This document shows positions 46,894 to 58,837 of a stretch of 64,000 nucleotides of DNA, in pieces. This DNA comes from Sporodiniella umbellata. Taxonomy: Eukaryota; Mucoromycota; Mucoromycetes; Mucorales; Rhizopodaceae. The notes under the pieces were generated by a model. The model searched no databases and was not told the DNA's origin. It was given only the letters and a program-made list of their open reading frames with translations. The position numbers and the translations under genes were made by a program. The stretch lies in the NCBI GenBank assembly GCA_025677835.1, contig JAIXMR010000039.1:124001-188000 (forward strand), in the 5' to 3' direction. Each line of letters begins with the position of its first letter. The first letter of the stretch is position 1.

Positions 46894-47003
46894 GCTTACC
46901 ACACGAAGCCCTATCCATCAAGTCACTGCTCTTTCTTCTGTTGCCTATCAGGATTCGTGTAGTCAAATTTCAAACGAATCTAGCTTGCTTGGCGACGATT
47001 GAT

Positions 47004-47969
47004 TTATTCAAAGGAAATAAATTCATTTACATCTTTCAACCAGCGAACGTATTCCCTTTGCTCTTTATAATCTACATAATCAAGTAAGAAAATAGCTAGG
47101 GCCGTGTTGATACATCGCGCTTCTAAAAGGTCGGCAAAAGTTGCCTGTAGTTCTGGAGATAAATCGTCAAAAAGAGGGCCCATATACAAATCCTGTCTTT
47201 GCACTCCTATATCTCCTTCCATCATATCTTTGTATTTCATCTCTCCTTGTCTAAAGTAGCGCACTGCCTGTATAAGAAAAGCACCGTCTTGAGCAATCGT
47301 ATTCAATACTAGACTACCCTTTTTTTTGCTAATACAAATCGTTGCGCGAACAGGAAACGACTCCCCTTCGTAAGTCAGCTCTTCGTATTCCTCCTCCGGT
47401 ACTCTCTCATCTATGATTTCTTCTACTGTATGATTGATATCTGATATCGAAAAGATCACACGGATTCTATTTTTTTTATAAACACACACTTTTCATCCAT
47501 CTTTCTTATTTTACTCTTCGCTTCCAAATGTACGTTTCAAAATGACTTTATCGCTTCCTTCTTTGTCTTCAATCTAATAAAAAAAAATAAAGGGGGGGGA
47601 GGAGGAGGAGGAGAAAAAGTAAGGGATAGGAAAAGAAGCTTGTACTGGTTTACATGGAATATGTTGGAGTCTAAAAACTCCTTTACAAAAGCAGGTGGTT
47701 CGCATTTTCCTTCAGTATTTTCAAACCTTATCACTTCTTGCAGCTGATGAGCTAGTTCAGTATCGACTTTTTTTTTTTTTAAAAAAAAAAAACATAAGTA
47801 ACACTACTTTACTCTGCCTCGGTTATTTACCCTCTCCGTTAGTCCATCTTGGCAGGGTTGTAAGAAAAGTTCGTTTAGAAGAAACTATAGGGCGAGCAAT
47901 CGGTACGAGAGAGCGTGTTCCAATTCTTTTGAAAATTGGTGTAATGCTTCTTAACAATCGAAAGGTCAT
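47004..47969 (-). CDS. MAM33: MAM33/p32 (C1QBP) family mitochondrial matrix protein
   Basis: Four exons: 47831-47969, 47654-47766, 47515-47573 and 47004-47466 (257 residues). N-terminal presequence (MTFRLLRSITPIFKRIGTRS). Core: ELAHQLQEVIRFENTEG, EEIRVIFSISDINH, an acidic stretch (EEIIDERVPEEEYEEL), and a C-terminal half LYMGPLFDDLSPELQATFAD, ARCINTALAIFLLDYVDYKE, REYVRWLKDVNEFI, which is the diagnostic p32 ending. It forms acidic doughnut trimers in the matrix and supports mitochondrial translation and respiration. It ends 110 bp from the convergent FHA gene. Confidence 0.93.
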
Positions 47970-48490
47970 TTTGTTTATTTTTTTTATAAAAAAAAAGGCG
48001 GGAAAATAAAAGCTTTCAGAGAAAATAATGACAGTAGAAAAAAAAAAAAAAAAAGATTGCATGACATTTGGTACGAAAACAGCCAATAGCGTCTATTTTA
48101 GGTACCTTTTCCTTTCTTAAACAATAATGTTCCGTAACAAAACTACCTTTACTCTGTCTAATGTCTGCCTTTTGACTTTTTACAAACTACGCGTCTTGGT
48201 CAACTCAGCTATCCCAAGTTCTGCAATTTCCTCAATCTAGCCGTCAAATCTCGAGACTTCTTTTCGCAAACAGAGATAAAGAAACACACACACACACACA
48301 AAAACACATTTACTTGCCTTTGATTTCTTTGAGTTTTTCTTCAAAAGTGTTTATTTTCGTTCTTGAGAAACTTTTTTTTTGACAAGTACAACAATGGCTG
48401 ATAAATTGTTTAATGAGCCTTCTTTCCGGAAGCCACTATAGTTTTTTAAATGAGTTTTTAGTTTCAAAAAAAAAAAAAAAAAAAAAAGAT
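47970..48490. other. Intergenic; nothing beyond A/T tracts and a CA repeat
   Basis: A-runs at 48,037-48,053 and 48,464-48,487 and (CA)n at 48,284-48,300. No gene seen. Confidence 0.55.
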
Positions 48491-48709
48491 TTATTTCGAC
48501 TTACAGGCAGGGTTTCTGGGATCGTTCTTGTAGTCATCAGCTAATAATAACAAGAGTTTAGTGAATTGTCTTTGATTTGGGAATATATTTTTACAGTTAA
48601 TCATAGCGGTTTGAGCCTTTCCAACCAAGTAGAGAACAACAACACCACCAACAACAAATGGGGCGACGGGGCGGAGGGTAGGAACGTTGAATTTGCGCAT
48701 ACCGAACAT
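48491..48709 (-). CDS. ATP18: Mitochondrial ATP synthase subunit i/j (Atp18)
   Basis: Two exons: 48595-48709 and 48491-48540 (54 residues; a second Met at residue 4 may be the true start). One TM segment (VAPFVVGGVVVLYLVGKAQT) follows a basic N-terminus (RKFNVPTLRP), and the family ending DDYKNDPRNP is encoded by exon 2. It is a small inner-membrane Fo subunit near subunit a. Too short for most gene finders, but the ending is diagnostic. Confidence 0.85.
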   Translation of the reverse strand: MFGMRKFNVPTLRPVAPFVVGGVVVLYLVGKAQTAMINCKNIFPNQRQFTKLLLLLADDYKNDPRNPACKSK

Positions 48710-50259
48710 GATTGTTAAATAAAGTGTTTGAACAAAAAAAAAAAAAAAAAAAAAAAAAGTCTGCACTCAGTAAACTTTGTCCCTCCCTTGAAGCAGGGGC
48801 ACTCTCGAGGCTGACTCTAAAAAAAAATCAAAAAAAAATTACAAAAAGCAAACGGTTAGACTACGTCACCAATAGTCAATTTGGCTGTCCCCAGGTAAAA
48901 GAAAACACGTTGATTATCTATGAGTCCAAAAAACATAAATAATGATAGAATAAACAAGAAAACTGGAGTGGATATTCTAAATACTGGAATCTGATTAGAA
49001 CGAAGAAAAGTTGACAGAGACTCTGTTTGAAGTTAAGGCAAACACTGGTACCCAAAGTGAGTATTGTACCAAAAACAACAATATCGCATGTTTCTTCTTT
49101 ACCACAAGAGCATAAAATAACAAAAAAGATGCATTGAATCAGTAGTTAAGCCTTTATTTATCCTGACTTATTTCCATTTCACCTTGTTATCACTCTACAC
49201 AATTACGCCTGGTTTTTAGATTACCTTTTTCTTATGATGAGTTGCAAGCGTATTAATGGGTAATGTTTCTTATTTACATTCTCTACAAACACTATAAAAA
49301 TTTAATTCTTCTATAAAAGAGCACCAAAAAAAAAAAAAAAAAAGCACACTAACATCCAAATATATGGGCCTATGATAAAAATGTGCCTTGTATCTACTCA
49401 GGCTATCATAACAGCCTTTGGCTCGAAACGGCCTCTTACAGGAAAGATGGGGCTTGAGAGGTGTTTCGGATAGACTTTTGTCTCTCTTAAAGTTCCAGCT
49501 GCTCGCGATATGAGGCGGTCTAAGTATTACGGGTAAATTAGCTTTAATCTGAAATTACAATCAAATACAAGGTAGTTTTCCATATGCAACCGCACTCGTA
49601 TGCCCAATCTCAATTAGGAGCGTAAAACAAAGCAATATTTACCATTGTATATACACTATTGTAAACATCCAATTGATCAAAAGAAAAGCTTTGCAACAGC
49701 AGGTGTGTTTTTCTAATAAATGAGTATTGATTGTTCTACAACATCTACCTGAAGCTTGAGCTTGATATTGGCAACGGAGTAATACAAATAGATAGCCTAA
49801 GGATTCGTTCATGGCATAATGTTTTTTTTTTTTTTTTTTTGGGTGTCCCTCTAAACCCGTGATCGAATTTGATTGGACATAGCCAGCCTTTTTTTTTTTT
49901 TTCCTATTGAAGATATCAACGGGATTTGACTTGTGTCAAAGAAATGCAATTGATATGCCTACCAATAGCGGAGAGAAAAAGCAAAGAAAAGAATAAAAAA
50001 GAAGTAGAGAAAGAGAAGCACCGATAAGACTGGGATAATCAAACATTACAGTTAGTGATCAAAAAGAGCCGCAAGGAAAAGAGTAGATGGAATACAAAGC
50101 GCAACAAAAGAAAACAGGAAGCTCAAGCGAAATCAACAGTATAAAATAGCGATACTGAAACTTATAAGCCACATATCCATTTTTTTGAAAGGATGTATTA
50201 CCCAAACTGAAGAATTCTATCCGCCCTTCTTTTTTTTTTTTTTTCAACCACTCATTACA
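48710..50259. other. Intergenic/promoter, no gene seen
   Basis: About 1.5 kb with A-runs (48,734-48,757; 49,325-49,343), T-runs (49,822-49,840; 49,890-49,902) and a T-run directly before the LARP1 start (50,230-50,244). No family or RNA recognised. Confidence 0.55.
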
Positions 50260-52572
50260 ATGGAAGAGAAACCAAACAACGAAAAACCAGCAGCAGAAGT
50301 AACGAAAGAAGAACCTAAGAAGACTGAATCCAAAAAGGTTGAACCCGCCCCCATTCCTGAAAAGAGTGCTTGGAAAGTCAACAATAAACCTGTTGCTACC
50401 GAAAAGAAGGAAGGCGGTAAATAGCAAAGTGAAGCAACAATACAGAATTGAATACTAAACAGTACTCTATAGAGTGGCCTGCACCTAAAGAAGCTACTGT
50501 TGAAGCCAATAGTGAAGAAGTCGAAAAATTGGTAGCACCTAAAGTAAAGAGCAAGGGCCAATGGAAGCCTCTCACACCCACTATTGTCCACTCTCGCTCA
50601 AGACCTCGGGGTAAGAAATTTGAAGGAAAAAAGGAAGTAAAGCCTAGCGATAAGAAGACCAGCAAACCCCGTTCTAAAAAGCCGTTGTTTCAACGGTACC
50701 GTAAAGCACCTGCTTTTGTTAAGATTGACGCAGATACACTGAAGGTTTATGTGATGCAACAAATGTATGGAAAATTGAGAGACTGTCATCGATATGTCCT
50801 AACCCTCTTTCCTTTTTTTTCTTTTCTTTTTTTTTTTTTTTTTTTTTTTTGTCTATAGCGAATACTATTTTAGTATCGATAATCTCTGCAAAGATCTTTT
50901 CTTGCGTAAACAAATGGATGCTCATGGTTTTGTTGATATTTCCTTTGTAGCGGAATTTAACCGTGTAAAAGGATTGACAACTGACCTTGAACTTATCCGT
51001 GAGGCGCTTGACAACAGCAAAATTGTTGAACGCAACGGAGATAAACTTCGTAAGAGAGAAGGCTGGGAGACATGGATCCTACCTGCCGTACAATCCGAAT
51101 CAAAAGAGGCACCCAAGACGAGAGAAGTGCCTACTGTTGCTCAAGTAGTAAAGCAAAACCCTCTTCCTCCTCTCCAACCTACCCTCGCTTCCTTAGCCGG
51201 TACCAGCCTGCTTCCCTCCAGTGCTCCTAGTGTTGACCATAAAAAAAAACCTGCTCCTAAGGAAGACGATGACCTTTTTGATTTTGATGACGACGACTGG
51301 ACAGACGGAAGTCGTAATGACACCGTCAAGAAGTACTACTTGTCTGAAGACGAAGAGGATGAAGAGGACGAGTTAGAAATGGATGATGAGACTGTAGCCC
51401 GTATCATGATTGTCACTCAACGCAAACAAGACCGTACACACGCTCACTTCAACCGTGCAAAGATCAATGAAGACATCTCTGATATGATCAACGAGGGCCT
51501 CTTCCAGTACGAATCTGGTCTTCACTCTACCCAAGGAACCAAACCCAAAGTAGGTTCTGTTGGCAAACAGCAATTCGATCAACTCAAGTCTCGTGACTCT
51601 GCACCCAAACCTAAAGCAATCAAGAACAACAAATCTACTCCTCGCTTCTATGCCGTTCGCCCCGAATCTCTTCCAAGCACTGCCTTTTTGGGCACCACGC
51701 CCACACGCAAGGGCACAGACCATGGACATGTCGGTTGGGTTTTGTCTGACCAAGCCTACCACTATAACCCCAGCGACTTTTTATCTACCAGTTTTGGAAA
51801 ATCACCTGCTGAAGGGGGCCTTCTCTCTACCTCGGTTGATATGGCCCACTCCTTTGGTACATTCCAACATCCCAGTCATGAGCTGCTTCGTGAAAAGGGT
51901 TTTGTTCAACACAAGTACCACAAGTACCATGCTAAGGCATTGAGAGAGCGTAAGCGTTTAGGTGTTGGTCATTCTCAAGAAATGAATACTTTATTCCGCT
52001 TTTGGTCTCACTTTTTACGTGATCACTTTAACAAGCGCATGTATAATGAATTTAAGAGACTTGCTGTTGAAGATGCCAACCAAAATTACAGGTAAAAAAA
52101 AAAGGGGGGGGGAAGGTTCGGGAAAAAGTAAAATAATACGTATGCCTTTTCTTTTTTTTTTTTTTTTTTTTTGTAGATATGGTTTAGAATGTCTTTTCCG
52201 TTTCTACTCATATGGCCTTGAAAAGTCTTATCGCAAGGACCTTTTCCAAGATTTTGAAGAGCTGACTTTGGCAGACTACGATAGAGGTCATCTCTATGGT
52301 CTTGAAAAGTTCTGGGCTTATGAATACTATCGCAAAGACAAGCAAAAGAGAAAGGTTAAATTTACCGAACGTATGACTGAGTTGATGGGCAAATATAAGA
52401 CTTTAGAGGATTTTAGAAATGCAGAAGAACCTAATCAGGAGGTTCCTGAGGATACCTACAAAGTTCCTCATCACGGCGTAAGATAGAAAATATATGAATT
52501 CTGTATTAACAGTCTATCTCTAACTTTTTTTTTCTTTTACATCAGAAAACTAAAGCAAGTGTAGCTCATTAA
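50260..52572 (+). CDS. LARP1: La-related protein LARP1 (La motif plus DM15)
   Basis: Five exons: 50260-50416, 50473-50764, 50859-52091, 52177-52477 and 52546-52572 (669 residues). Lys/Glu-rich disordered N-terminus; La motif at about 150-230 ([49 protein letters not shown]); acidic run [14 protein letters not shown]; then C-terminal DM15 repeats ([73 protein letters not shown]). DM15 binds the m7G cap plus first C of 5'TOP mRNAs, so the protein should control ribosomal-protein mRNA translation and stability under TOR. Without the last intron (GTAAGAT...ATCAG) it would end at 52,486 instead. Confidence 0.93.
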
Positions 52573-53177
52573 AAACATTTGCCATGCTTCGTTTTATAGA
52601 CCAACTTCCCATGTATTTTTTTTTCTTAGTTATTATTAAAATAGTCGTTACCGTTATCTGTTGACGTGTAAGCACACTGTGGGTTTTAAACCAAGACAAA
52701 TTCCAGGTTCATCTACAACAACGTGAAAAAAATAAAGTAAAGAAAAATAAATGCATAAGGGCAGTTGCATAGGCCACAGTTTTTTAAAAGGTTGAAAGGC
52801 GCATCTTTCGCTTAAGTCAATGCGTTTTCAGTGAAGCCAAGCAAGGAATTTTTTCTTAAAAAAAAAAAAAAAGCTAAACGCTCATAATGCGATTTGTAAA
52901 TGTTTCTTCACAAAAGCACGTTTGACTCAACTTTATGCACAGGTACTAGACTAAAGCTAGTTTATCATATCCTATCACTAAATAAGAAATGGTAATTGTA
53001 CAAAGCAACATAACGTTTTTTAAGCTTCTAAAAATAAATCAAGTTTTTATGACACGTAAGGGCTTTGAACAACTCTTGAAATAAAATATGTGAGCTCCTT
53101 TTTCTGCATTTTGAGGTTGCTCTTTTATACAAAGAACAAAGGATGGTGCTTTTCTTTGTGTTTATTATCTACATTTT
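52573..53177. other. Convergent intergenic region, nothing further seen
   Basis: About 600 bp of AT-rich 3' flanking sequence between LARP1 and TAF10. No gene or structure stands out. Confidence 0.55.
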
Positions 53178-53784
53178 TTAGGAGTAATATTCAGGCTTTT
53201 TGACATTAACTCCATATTCGGCTAGGGCAGGTGAAAGATCCTCCATGGTCAATACAGTTTTTCGTTCCTTTCATAAAAAAGAAACATGGGTCACAAGATA
53301 AGGGTTGGATCTATTTAAGACTTACTTTTCCTGTTTTTCTGTTTCCAGATTGTCTAACCTTACAATGTTGAAAGGCGTCAGTAGCTACATCGGCAATAAA
53401 CTTTTGAGTAGCAAGTGCCAAGAGACGCTTACTAGTAAGCAAAGTAATTTAGTCAGAGATGCCTTTTTTTTTTTTTTGTTCTTAGTTACAATCGAACATC
53501 ATCACAATCAAAGCCTGATTTATTTAGATAGTAGTCTGTTACAGCATCTGGTATCTATTACAGTTGTGTTTTGTTTATTTGTTTGAATGTGTTGAATCGC
53601 ATACATTGCTAGTTTTTTTTTTTTGTTATTTATTTACAATAGGCGCATAATTATCCATTAGTGCAAGAAATTCGGCCATTGTTTTATCGCGGCTGTTTGC
53701 TGCTGGTGTTTCTGTCTTTTGAGGGGGGGCTGAAGGTAAGCTTTGTTGAAAGCTGCCATTTCCTGGTGTTGCTGGATCGCCCAT
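53178..53784 (-). CDS. TAF10: TFIID/SAGA subunit TAF10
   Basis: Four exons: 53638-53784, 53490-53554, 53326-53431 and 53178-53267 (135 residues). After a Ser/Pro/Gln-rich N-terminus comes the histone-fold core: FLALMDNYAPIIPDAVTDYY, LNKSGFDCDDVRF, KRLLALATQKFIADVATDAF, HCKVRQSG, and the near-invariant ending LTMEDLSPALAEYGVNVKKP. TAF10 pairs with TAF3/TAF8 in TFIID and with SPT7 in SAGA. The order of blocks fixes all three introns. Confidence 0.95.
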
Positions 53785-54174
53785 TTTTTAGTCAGCGAGT
53801 GAAAGAAAAAAAAAAGAAAAGAAATAATCTACGTGAATCACAAAAAGAAAGTCACACATCCGAAGAAAGTGTTCATTACAGAATAAAAAAAATAGGCAGT
53901 GTCTCCTAGAAGGCTTTCAATTTTGAACAGTAAGCAATAACGGGACACACAAGGAATATGTGTTGGATGATTATTTAACCCTGACCCTTCATGTGATACA
54001 ATTTAAAATATAAATTAAGGTACCAGAAAACAGATCTCCACTTTTTCTTTTTTTTTTTTCTACTATATATTTTTAGTATTCATGATTAGCTTTTTAAACA
54101 ACAACAGCAAATATCAACAAGATGTACTGTATAGTGAGCAAAAAAAACAAACACTCACCAGAAGCTCAACCACA
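53785..54174. other. Divergent promoter region between TAF10 and the bZIP gene
   Basis: 390 bp. A T-run (54,048-54,059) lies upstream of the bZIP start. The ATG-started frame at 54082-54267 does not join the bZIP frame. Confidence 0.5.
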
Positions 54175-55113
54175 ATGAGTATTCCCGGTACAGAAAAACA
54201 AAGCATATACAGACAGAAAGAGAAAGATTTTTCTGAGATAAATACTTCAGCCGAACTAAAAATATAACATGTATAGAGCTAACACCCAACAATACCGCAA
54301 ACAGTACCGAAGAAAATATCTTACCTCCGACATACGCAAGACTACCGGCTACAAAACTTGAAGAGGAGCCTAATCCTTTTGAACGAAGCTTCGAAGGTGC
54401 CAGACGAACGCTTCCATACTCGTCAGAAGAGGATATTTCCTCTAATGCATCCCATGGATCAGTATCAGACTATTCTTTTAGAAGCAATTTATCATCCCCT
54501 TTGATAAACAACGGTAACTACACTCCTCTTTATTTCTTTTGCTGTTGTAACATCGTTTGCATGAATCCACTGATATATTAGTAGAAGCTGATACAAGTAA
54601 TAAAGCAGTCAAACCATCAATAAAGGATGACAGTAACAGTTCTCCTAACGAACAATCTAAAGAAGTAGAAAGTAAGCCGGCAAAAAAAAAGGCGAGAATA
54701 GAAAAACAGTCAACAGAAGAATATGATACTAAGCGAAAGAATTTCTTGGAGAGAAACAGAATTGGTAAATAGAAGCTTTTTGTTTTTTGTTTTTTGTCTG
54801 ACAAAAAAAAATTAACTATGCAATAGCCGCTTTAAAATGTAGACAGAGAAAGAAACAGTGGCTACAGAATCTGCAGGCCAAAGTAGAGTATTTGACAACT
54901 GACAATGAACAATATACAATGGAGATGGCTATGCTACGAGAAGAATTGATACATTTAAAGACTGTTTTAATAAGACATAAAGACTGTCTGATAGATCAAC
55001 AAGGTGCTATAGACGCCTTAAACAAACCAATACCTGGGCTACTTTCTCTGGTTCAGCCGTGTGAATATGTTAATAATGTTTCTGTATTACAACAACCCTC
55101 GCCTAAAAAGTGA
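54175..55113 (+). CDS. ATF/CREB-type bZIP transcription factor
   Basis: Model: 54175-54178 (ATGA), 54277-54513, 54582-54764 and 54827-55113 (236 residues, whole codons). The last three exons are secure; the 4-nt first exon is the best solution I found for the 5' end and is less certain. The N-terminus is Asn/Ser/Pro-rich (LPPTYARLPATKLEEEPNPF), then KKKARIEK. The basic region KRKNFLERNRIAALKCRQRK carries the N-x-A-A-x-x-C-R signature of ATF/CREB factors. The leucine zipper follows (LQNLQAKVEYLTTDNEQYTM, LREELIHLKTVLIRHKDCL). Such factors bind TGACGTCA and in fungi act in stress, often downstream of Hog1/Sty1-type MAPKs. No obvious MAPK site cluster is seen. Confidence 0.88.
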
Positions 55114-56119
55114 GAATCAAACACTCATAAAAAAAAAAGCCGCAATAAAGCTACTTTGTTTAGACCCATCTTTTGTGACAACTGAACATTTAGTATACCT
55201 AACGGAAAAATTCAAGCTCGCAATGAGAACGAGTCTCCCCCAAGCTTATATAAATGAATTCGTTCTTTGGGTACAATAGTCAAATAGTGCATAGTTAAAT
55301 ACGTGTGTATATATGGATTTATAAGTGTTGAGACAGTATAGTAATAAGACCATGTACAAAGCAACATTTCGCGACTTTTTTTGCTTGCAAAAAGTGTACC
55401 TGCTTTGAAACAGGTACACTTTTTGTAACCAGATACATAGTGTAACTTCTTGTTTTGGTATATGGTAGAAAATGTTGGCTCGGTTTTGTGTTAGTATTGT
55501 TTTGTTGCTATCTATTACAGATGGTGACTAAAGGACAGTAATATCAAAATAGGCTACAAAAAAAAAAGCTTATCTAACCTATTTGCTTGGATCACAGTGT
55601 AATTCAAAAATGTATTGCTTTAATATCCAAATACAATCTCACGTTTATAAAAAACATGGGATCAGTGAGAATAGTAATTTAGTCTTTAAGAGAGCTCGTG
55701 GAACTGTAAAACTGCCTTTTTTTTTTCAATAAAAAGACTTAAGTGGTTTAGGCTTATGGCAAATATTAAGTGTTTTACATTTGAGAGTTAAATTACCTTT
55801 ACGCACCCCATATTAGTAACCAGAAGCTATGTTTTTAGACTATTATTTCTTTTTTTTTACACGCATATTGAAAATTGTACTAGCTGTTTTATGTAACGTA
55901 CATACAAATGATGCTCTGTGTGCTTTTACACGACTTTTTGCATTGAAAAAGCACTGTTCGCATATCACATACGCAACTGATGTATATATGTTTACTCCGA
56001 TGCTCTTTTTATAGCATACATTTATACTTGTGTTTTGAGTTGCGCCTGGGCAAAACAAAACAAGAAAAAGCTTCATACAATTTACTCTAATGTTCATACT
56101 TTGAGACGCAATTTTGATT
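55114..56119. other. Convergent 3' intergenic region between bZIP and ARP5
   Basis: About 1 kb. Immediately downstream of the bZIP stop a different frame stays open to 55,279 (KKAAIKLLCLDPSFVTTEHL...). A perfect hairpin lies at 55,388-55,425. Otherwise AT-rich with nothing recognisable. Confidence 0.5.
55388..55425. terminator. Perfect 15-bp hairpin in a convergent 3' region
   Basis: CAAAAAGTGTACCTG (55,388-55,402) and its exact reverse complement (55,411-55,425) flank an 8-nt loop, with a T-tract on either side. Lying between convergent genes it could stop or process transcripts from both strands; a role as terminator is inferred only from position and shape. No open frame surrounds it. Confidence 0.4.
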
Positions 56120-58766
56120 TTATTTCATATTTCCTAAACCATGCTCTTTTAGGTATTCAGAGCCATACTCGTCATATTCCTGTCTTGTAATAAAACTGTC
56201 TTTGTTCAATGTGTCGTTTCCAAACATAGCTGCTCCTCGCCACGCGTCTAACCTAGAATCGTTTGCCTTTCGTACTCTGATAGCTGTATTTGTGGGATAG
56301 ATGGATTTCAGCGACGAGCTTACTCTGTTAGATAGCCCAGAAATCTTGCTGTAGCCGCCGGTGATAAATATGTTCTGTAAAAAATATTAGCTTTAGTATA
56401 TATAGTCCTATTATTTACAAACCTGCATAATCTTCTCTCTTTGGCTAATATCGAATGTTTTTACAATGTCGTTCACACTTTCTATTAACCCGGCTTGATC
56501 AAGGCCTATAATACTAGGCTGAAATAAAACTTCTGGAACTCTAATACGCTCTACGTTCACATGAAGCTGATAACTTTGCGCCATATCAGTAGGATCCCAA
56601 GGTGGATAAACACCTTTCGTTAGAAGATGCATTAATGTGTTTGTTGGGGAAGACATGGCCTCATACATATGGTCATGCGAAAAACTAGGGTCGTGTTGTA
56701 ATAAAAGTGATTCATATTGGTTGAGTTGAGAGACGTCTTCCTCTTCTTCATCGGATTCGTCTTCGCGATTCTATAGCATATTAATGAAAAAGTAAATACT
56801 AAAGACATTTAGGTGCAAAAAACCAAAAAAAAAACACAAAGATTTACAATTTCCCTATATATTGCCCAGTCATCGTCATCTTGTCCAAACGTATCCTCTT
56901 CTGCCCCCTTTCTTCTACGTTTAGGCGTAGGGCTATCACTTGCTAAATTGGCAATGGACTTCATACGGAGTTGAGAGGCACGGCTTCTACGATCGGCTAA
57001 TTCGGATGCCAACCGTTTTCTTTTTTTTAATCGGTCAATAACCTCTTGTCTTTTCTCTTTAACAGATAAAATCCACCCTTCTGGGTCCTCTTTACGCCTC
57101 TGCTCTTCGAGTTTGGCTTCCTGTTCTTCGCGAATACTAGCCTCTTGTTTTGCTTGTTTAGCTCGTTGACGCGCATCATAGTTGGCTTTCATTAATTTCT
57201 GTTTTCTTTTCTCTTTTTTCCCAGATTCATCCAATTGGTCGTCGGGTATATCTACCAAATCTGTAGCAGGTGGTACTTTCTCTTCAGCCTCTTCAATCCC
57301 TAATTCTTTATTCCGGGCTCTTTTGATCGCGCTATCCAACTGCTTGATTGTGTCGTCAAGGTCTGCTTCGTCTTTGAATCCAAGCTCTTTTAGTTGTGTC
57401 TTTTTAAGAGATAAGTAACCGTTTGGTTTATGGATTCAATTATATAGCTGTTATTGGGATACTTACAGCCCAGTCTGCTTTCTTGACTTTCCCTTTTGAT
57501 TCTTTCAAACTGGTAAATGCTTCATACTGCTCTTCACGTGCAACCAGCTAATACATATAAAGGAGAAAGGATCAGATATTGTAGTTCAATTGATTCCTAC
57601 CTTTTCTAAACGAGATCGAGCCGCTGACTCGCGAAGTCTTTTGGAGTTCTCTTCTTTCTTTGCAGCCTGTCTAGCTAGTTCCTCGGCTGATTTTTCTTCT
57701 ATAACAGGTGCCGTGAAAGGAAACTGAATAATTCGGTCTATCTGTTCAAATGTGCTTTTATTTTCAATAGATTTCAGTGCTTCTTGGTAGTTCTCTGGGA
57801 CAAATGTATGTGTGTGGACTATCTCTTCAGCTTGACTGGATGTCATTTTAGTAGGGAAGGTTGGATATTTCAACTGCATAAGCTTCAACATATAATCAGT
57901 AGCTTGTGTGCCCCCATAATTAACTCTGTAAAAGGGAAAGGAAAATTAAACGTCTTCTTGTAAATACAACCCTAACCTTTTTGTTGAAGACAATAAGCCT
58001 TTTCCACCAAGAGTCGGAATTATGTGGGTAGAGTTATGTCCGGAAGAGATGACAATCCCACCCTCGTCTTTGGCTCCTCCATTAGCATGATAGCTAAATA
58101 AAGAATCGATACCATATGCAACTGAAGGTATTCCGTAACCTTCAAACAGAAGCTCGTTCATCACTATAGAAAGTAAATTATCGCTGTGCTAAAATAAAAT
58201 AACGAAATATGGATATTTACACTTTCTACTATGTTGAGGGTTACAAATAGTCTCTGTCATTACAACTGGGTGATGGATACTGGAGGTGTTTATGCCCAAT
58301 ACAAGAAATATATAATCCAGGACAGATTCCATTTTTTCAAAATCGCAAACAACATTTGAATCAAAAGGTGAACGAAGGCTCGATTTTGCTGCAGGATCTG
58401 CAAGTACATCCATCCCAACTGCTACAACGTTTGCATTTAATCTACGATCTTTATATTTTGAAACAATATTGTCGAAAACAACTACAAAGATGAAGTCTAG
58501 TCAATAAAGGTGCATTTCCGCTCACTTCTTTTTTTCTAGCATACGCGAGGGGTATTTTTCTGTAGCCCAGCCTGCTCTACACTGTTTAGAACCTAGATTA
58601 TAAAATTAAATGAAAGGAATGGAATAATCAAGGGAATACCATTATCAATGATGATAGGTGTCTTTGATGAACGATACTCTTTGTAATCGTTTCTGGTACT
58701 ATAGTACGGCGCAACATATTCTTTCTCCTCAAGTGAGTAGTATTTTGGTATACTGGCTTCGACCAT
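56120..58766 (-). CDS. ARP5: Actin-related protein ARP5 (INO80 complex)
   Basis: Nine exons: 58640-58766, 58545-58592, 58221-58481, 57977-58163, 57601-57925, 57467-57547, 56848-57399, 56423-56770 and 56120-56374 (727 residues). Actin-fold segments: TPIIIDNGSKQCRAGWATE, VMTETICNPQHSRK, LLFEGYGIPSVAYGIDSLF, GIVISSGHNSTHIIPTLGGK, RVNYGGTQATDYML, and the C-terminal NIFITGGYSKISGLSNRV plus WRGAAMFGND. A long charged insertion (exons 5-7: coiled coil ARQRAKQAKQEASIREEQEA, basic RRSRASQLRMKSIANL) is the ARP5-specific insert that binds nucleosome and Ies6. It drives nucleosome sliding by INO80 in the nucleus. Confidence 0.95.
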
Positions 58767-58837
58767 ATCAAAACGTTAAAAAAGAAATAGGAAAGAAAGC
58801 TGAGTTTTTTTTATTTATTCTGCCTTTTTGCTTCTTT

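Noticed and set aside
54082..54267. 61-codon ORF as the N-terminus of the bZIP factor
   Set aside because: It ends at a stop in a frame that does not join the downstream bZIP frame with any good donor; the ATGA microexon model fits better.
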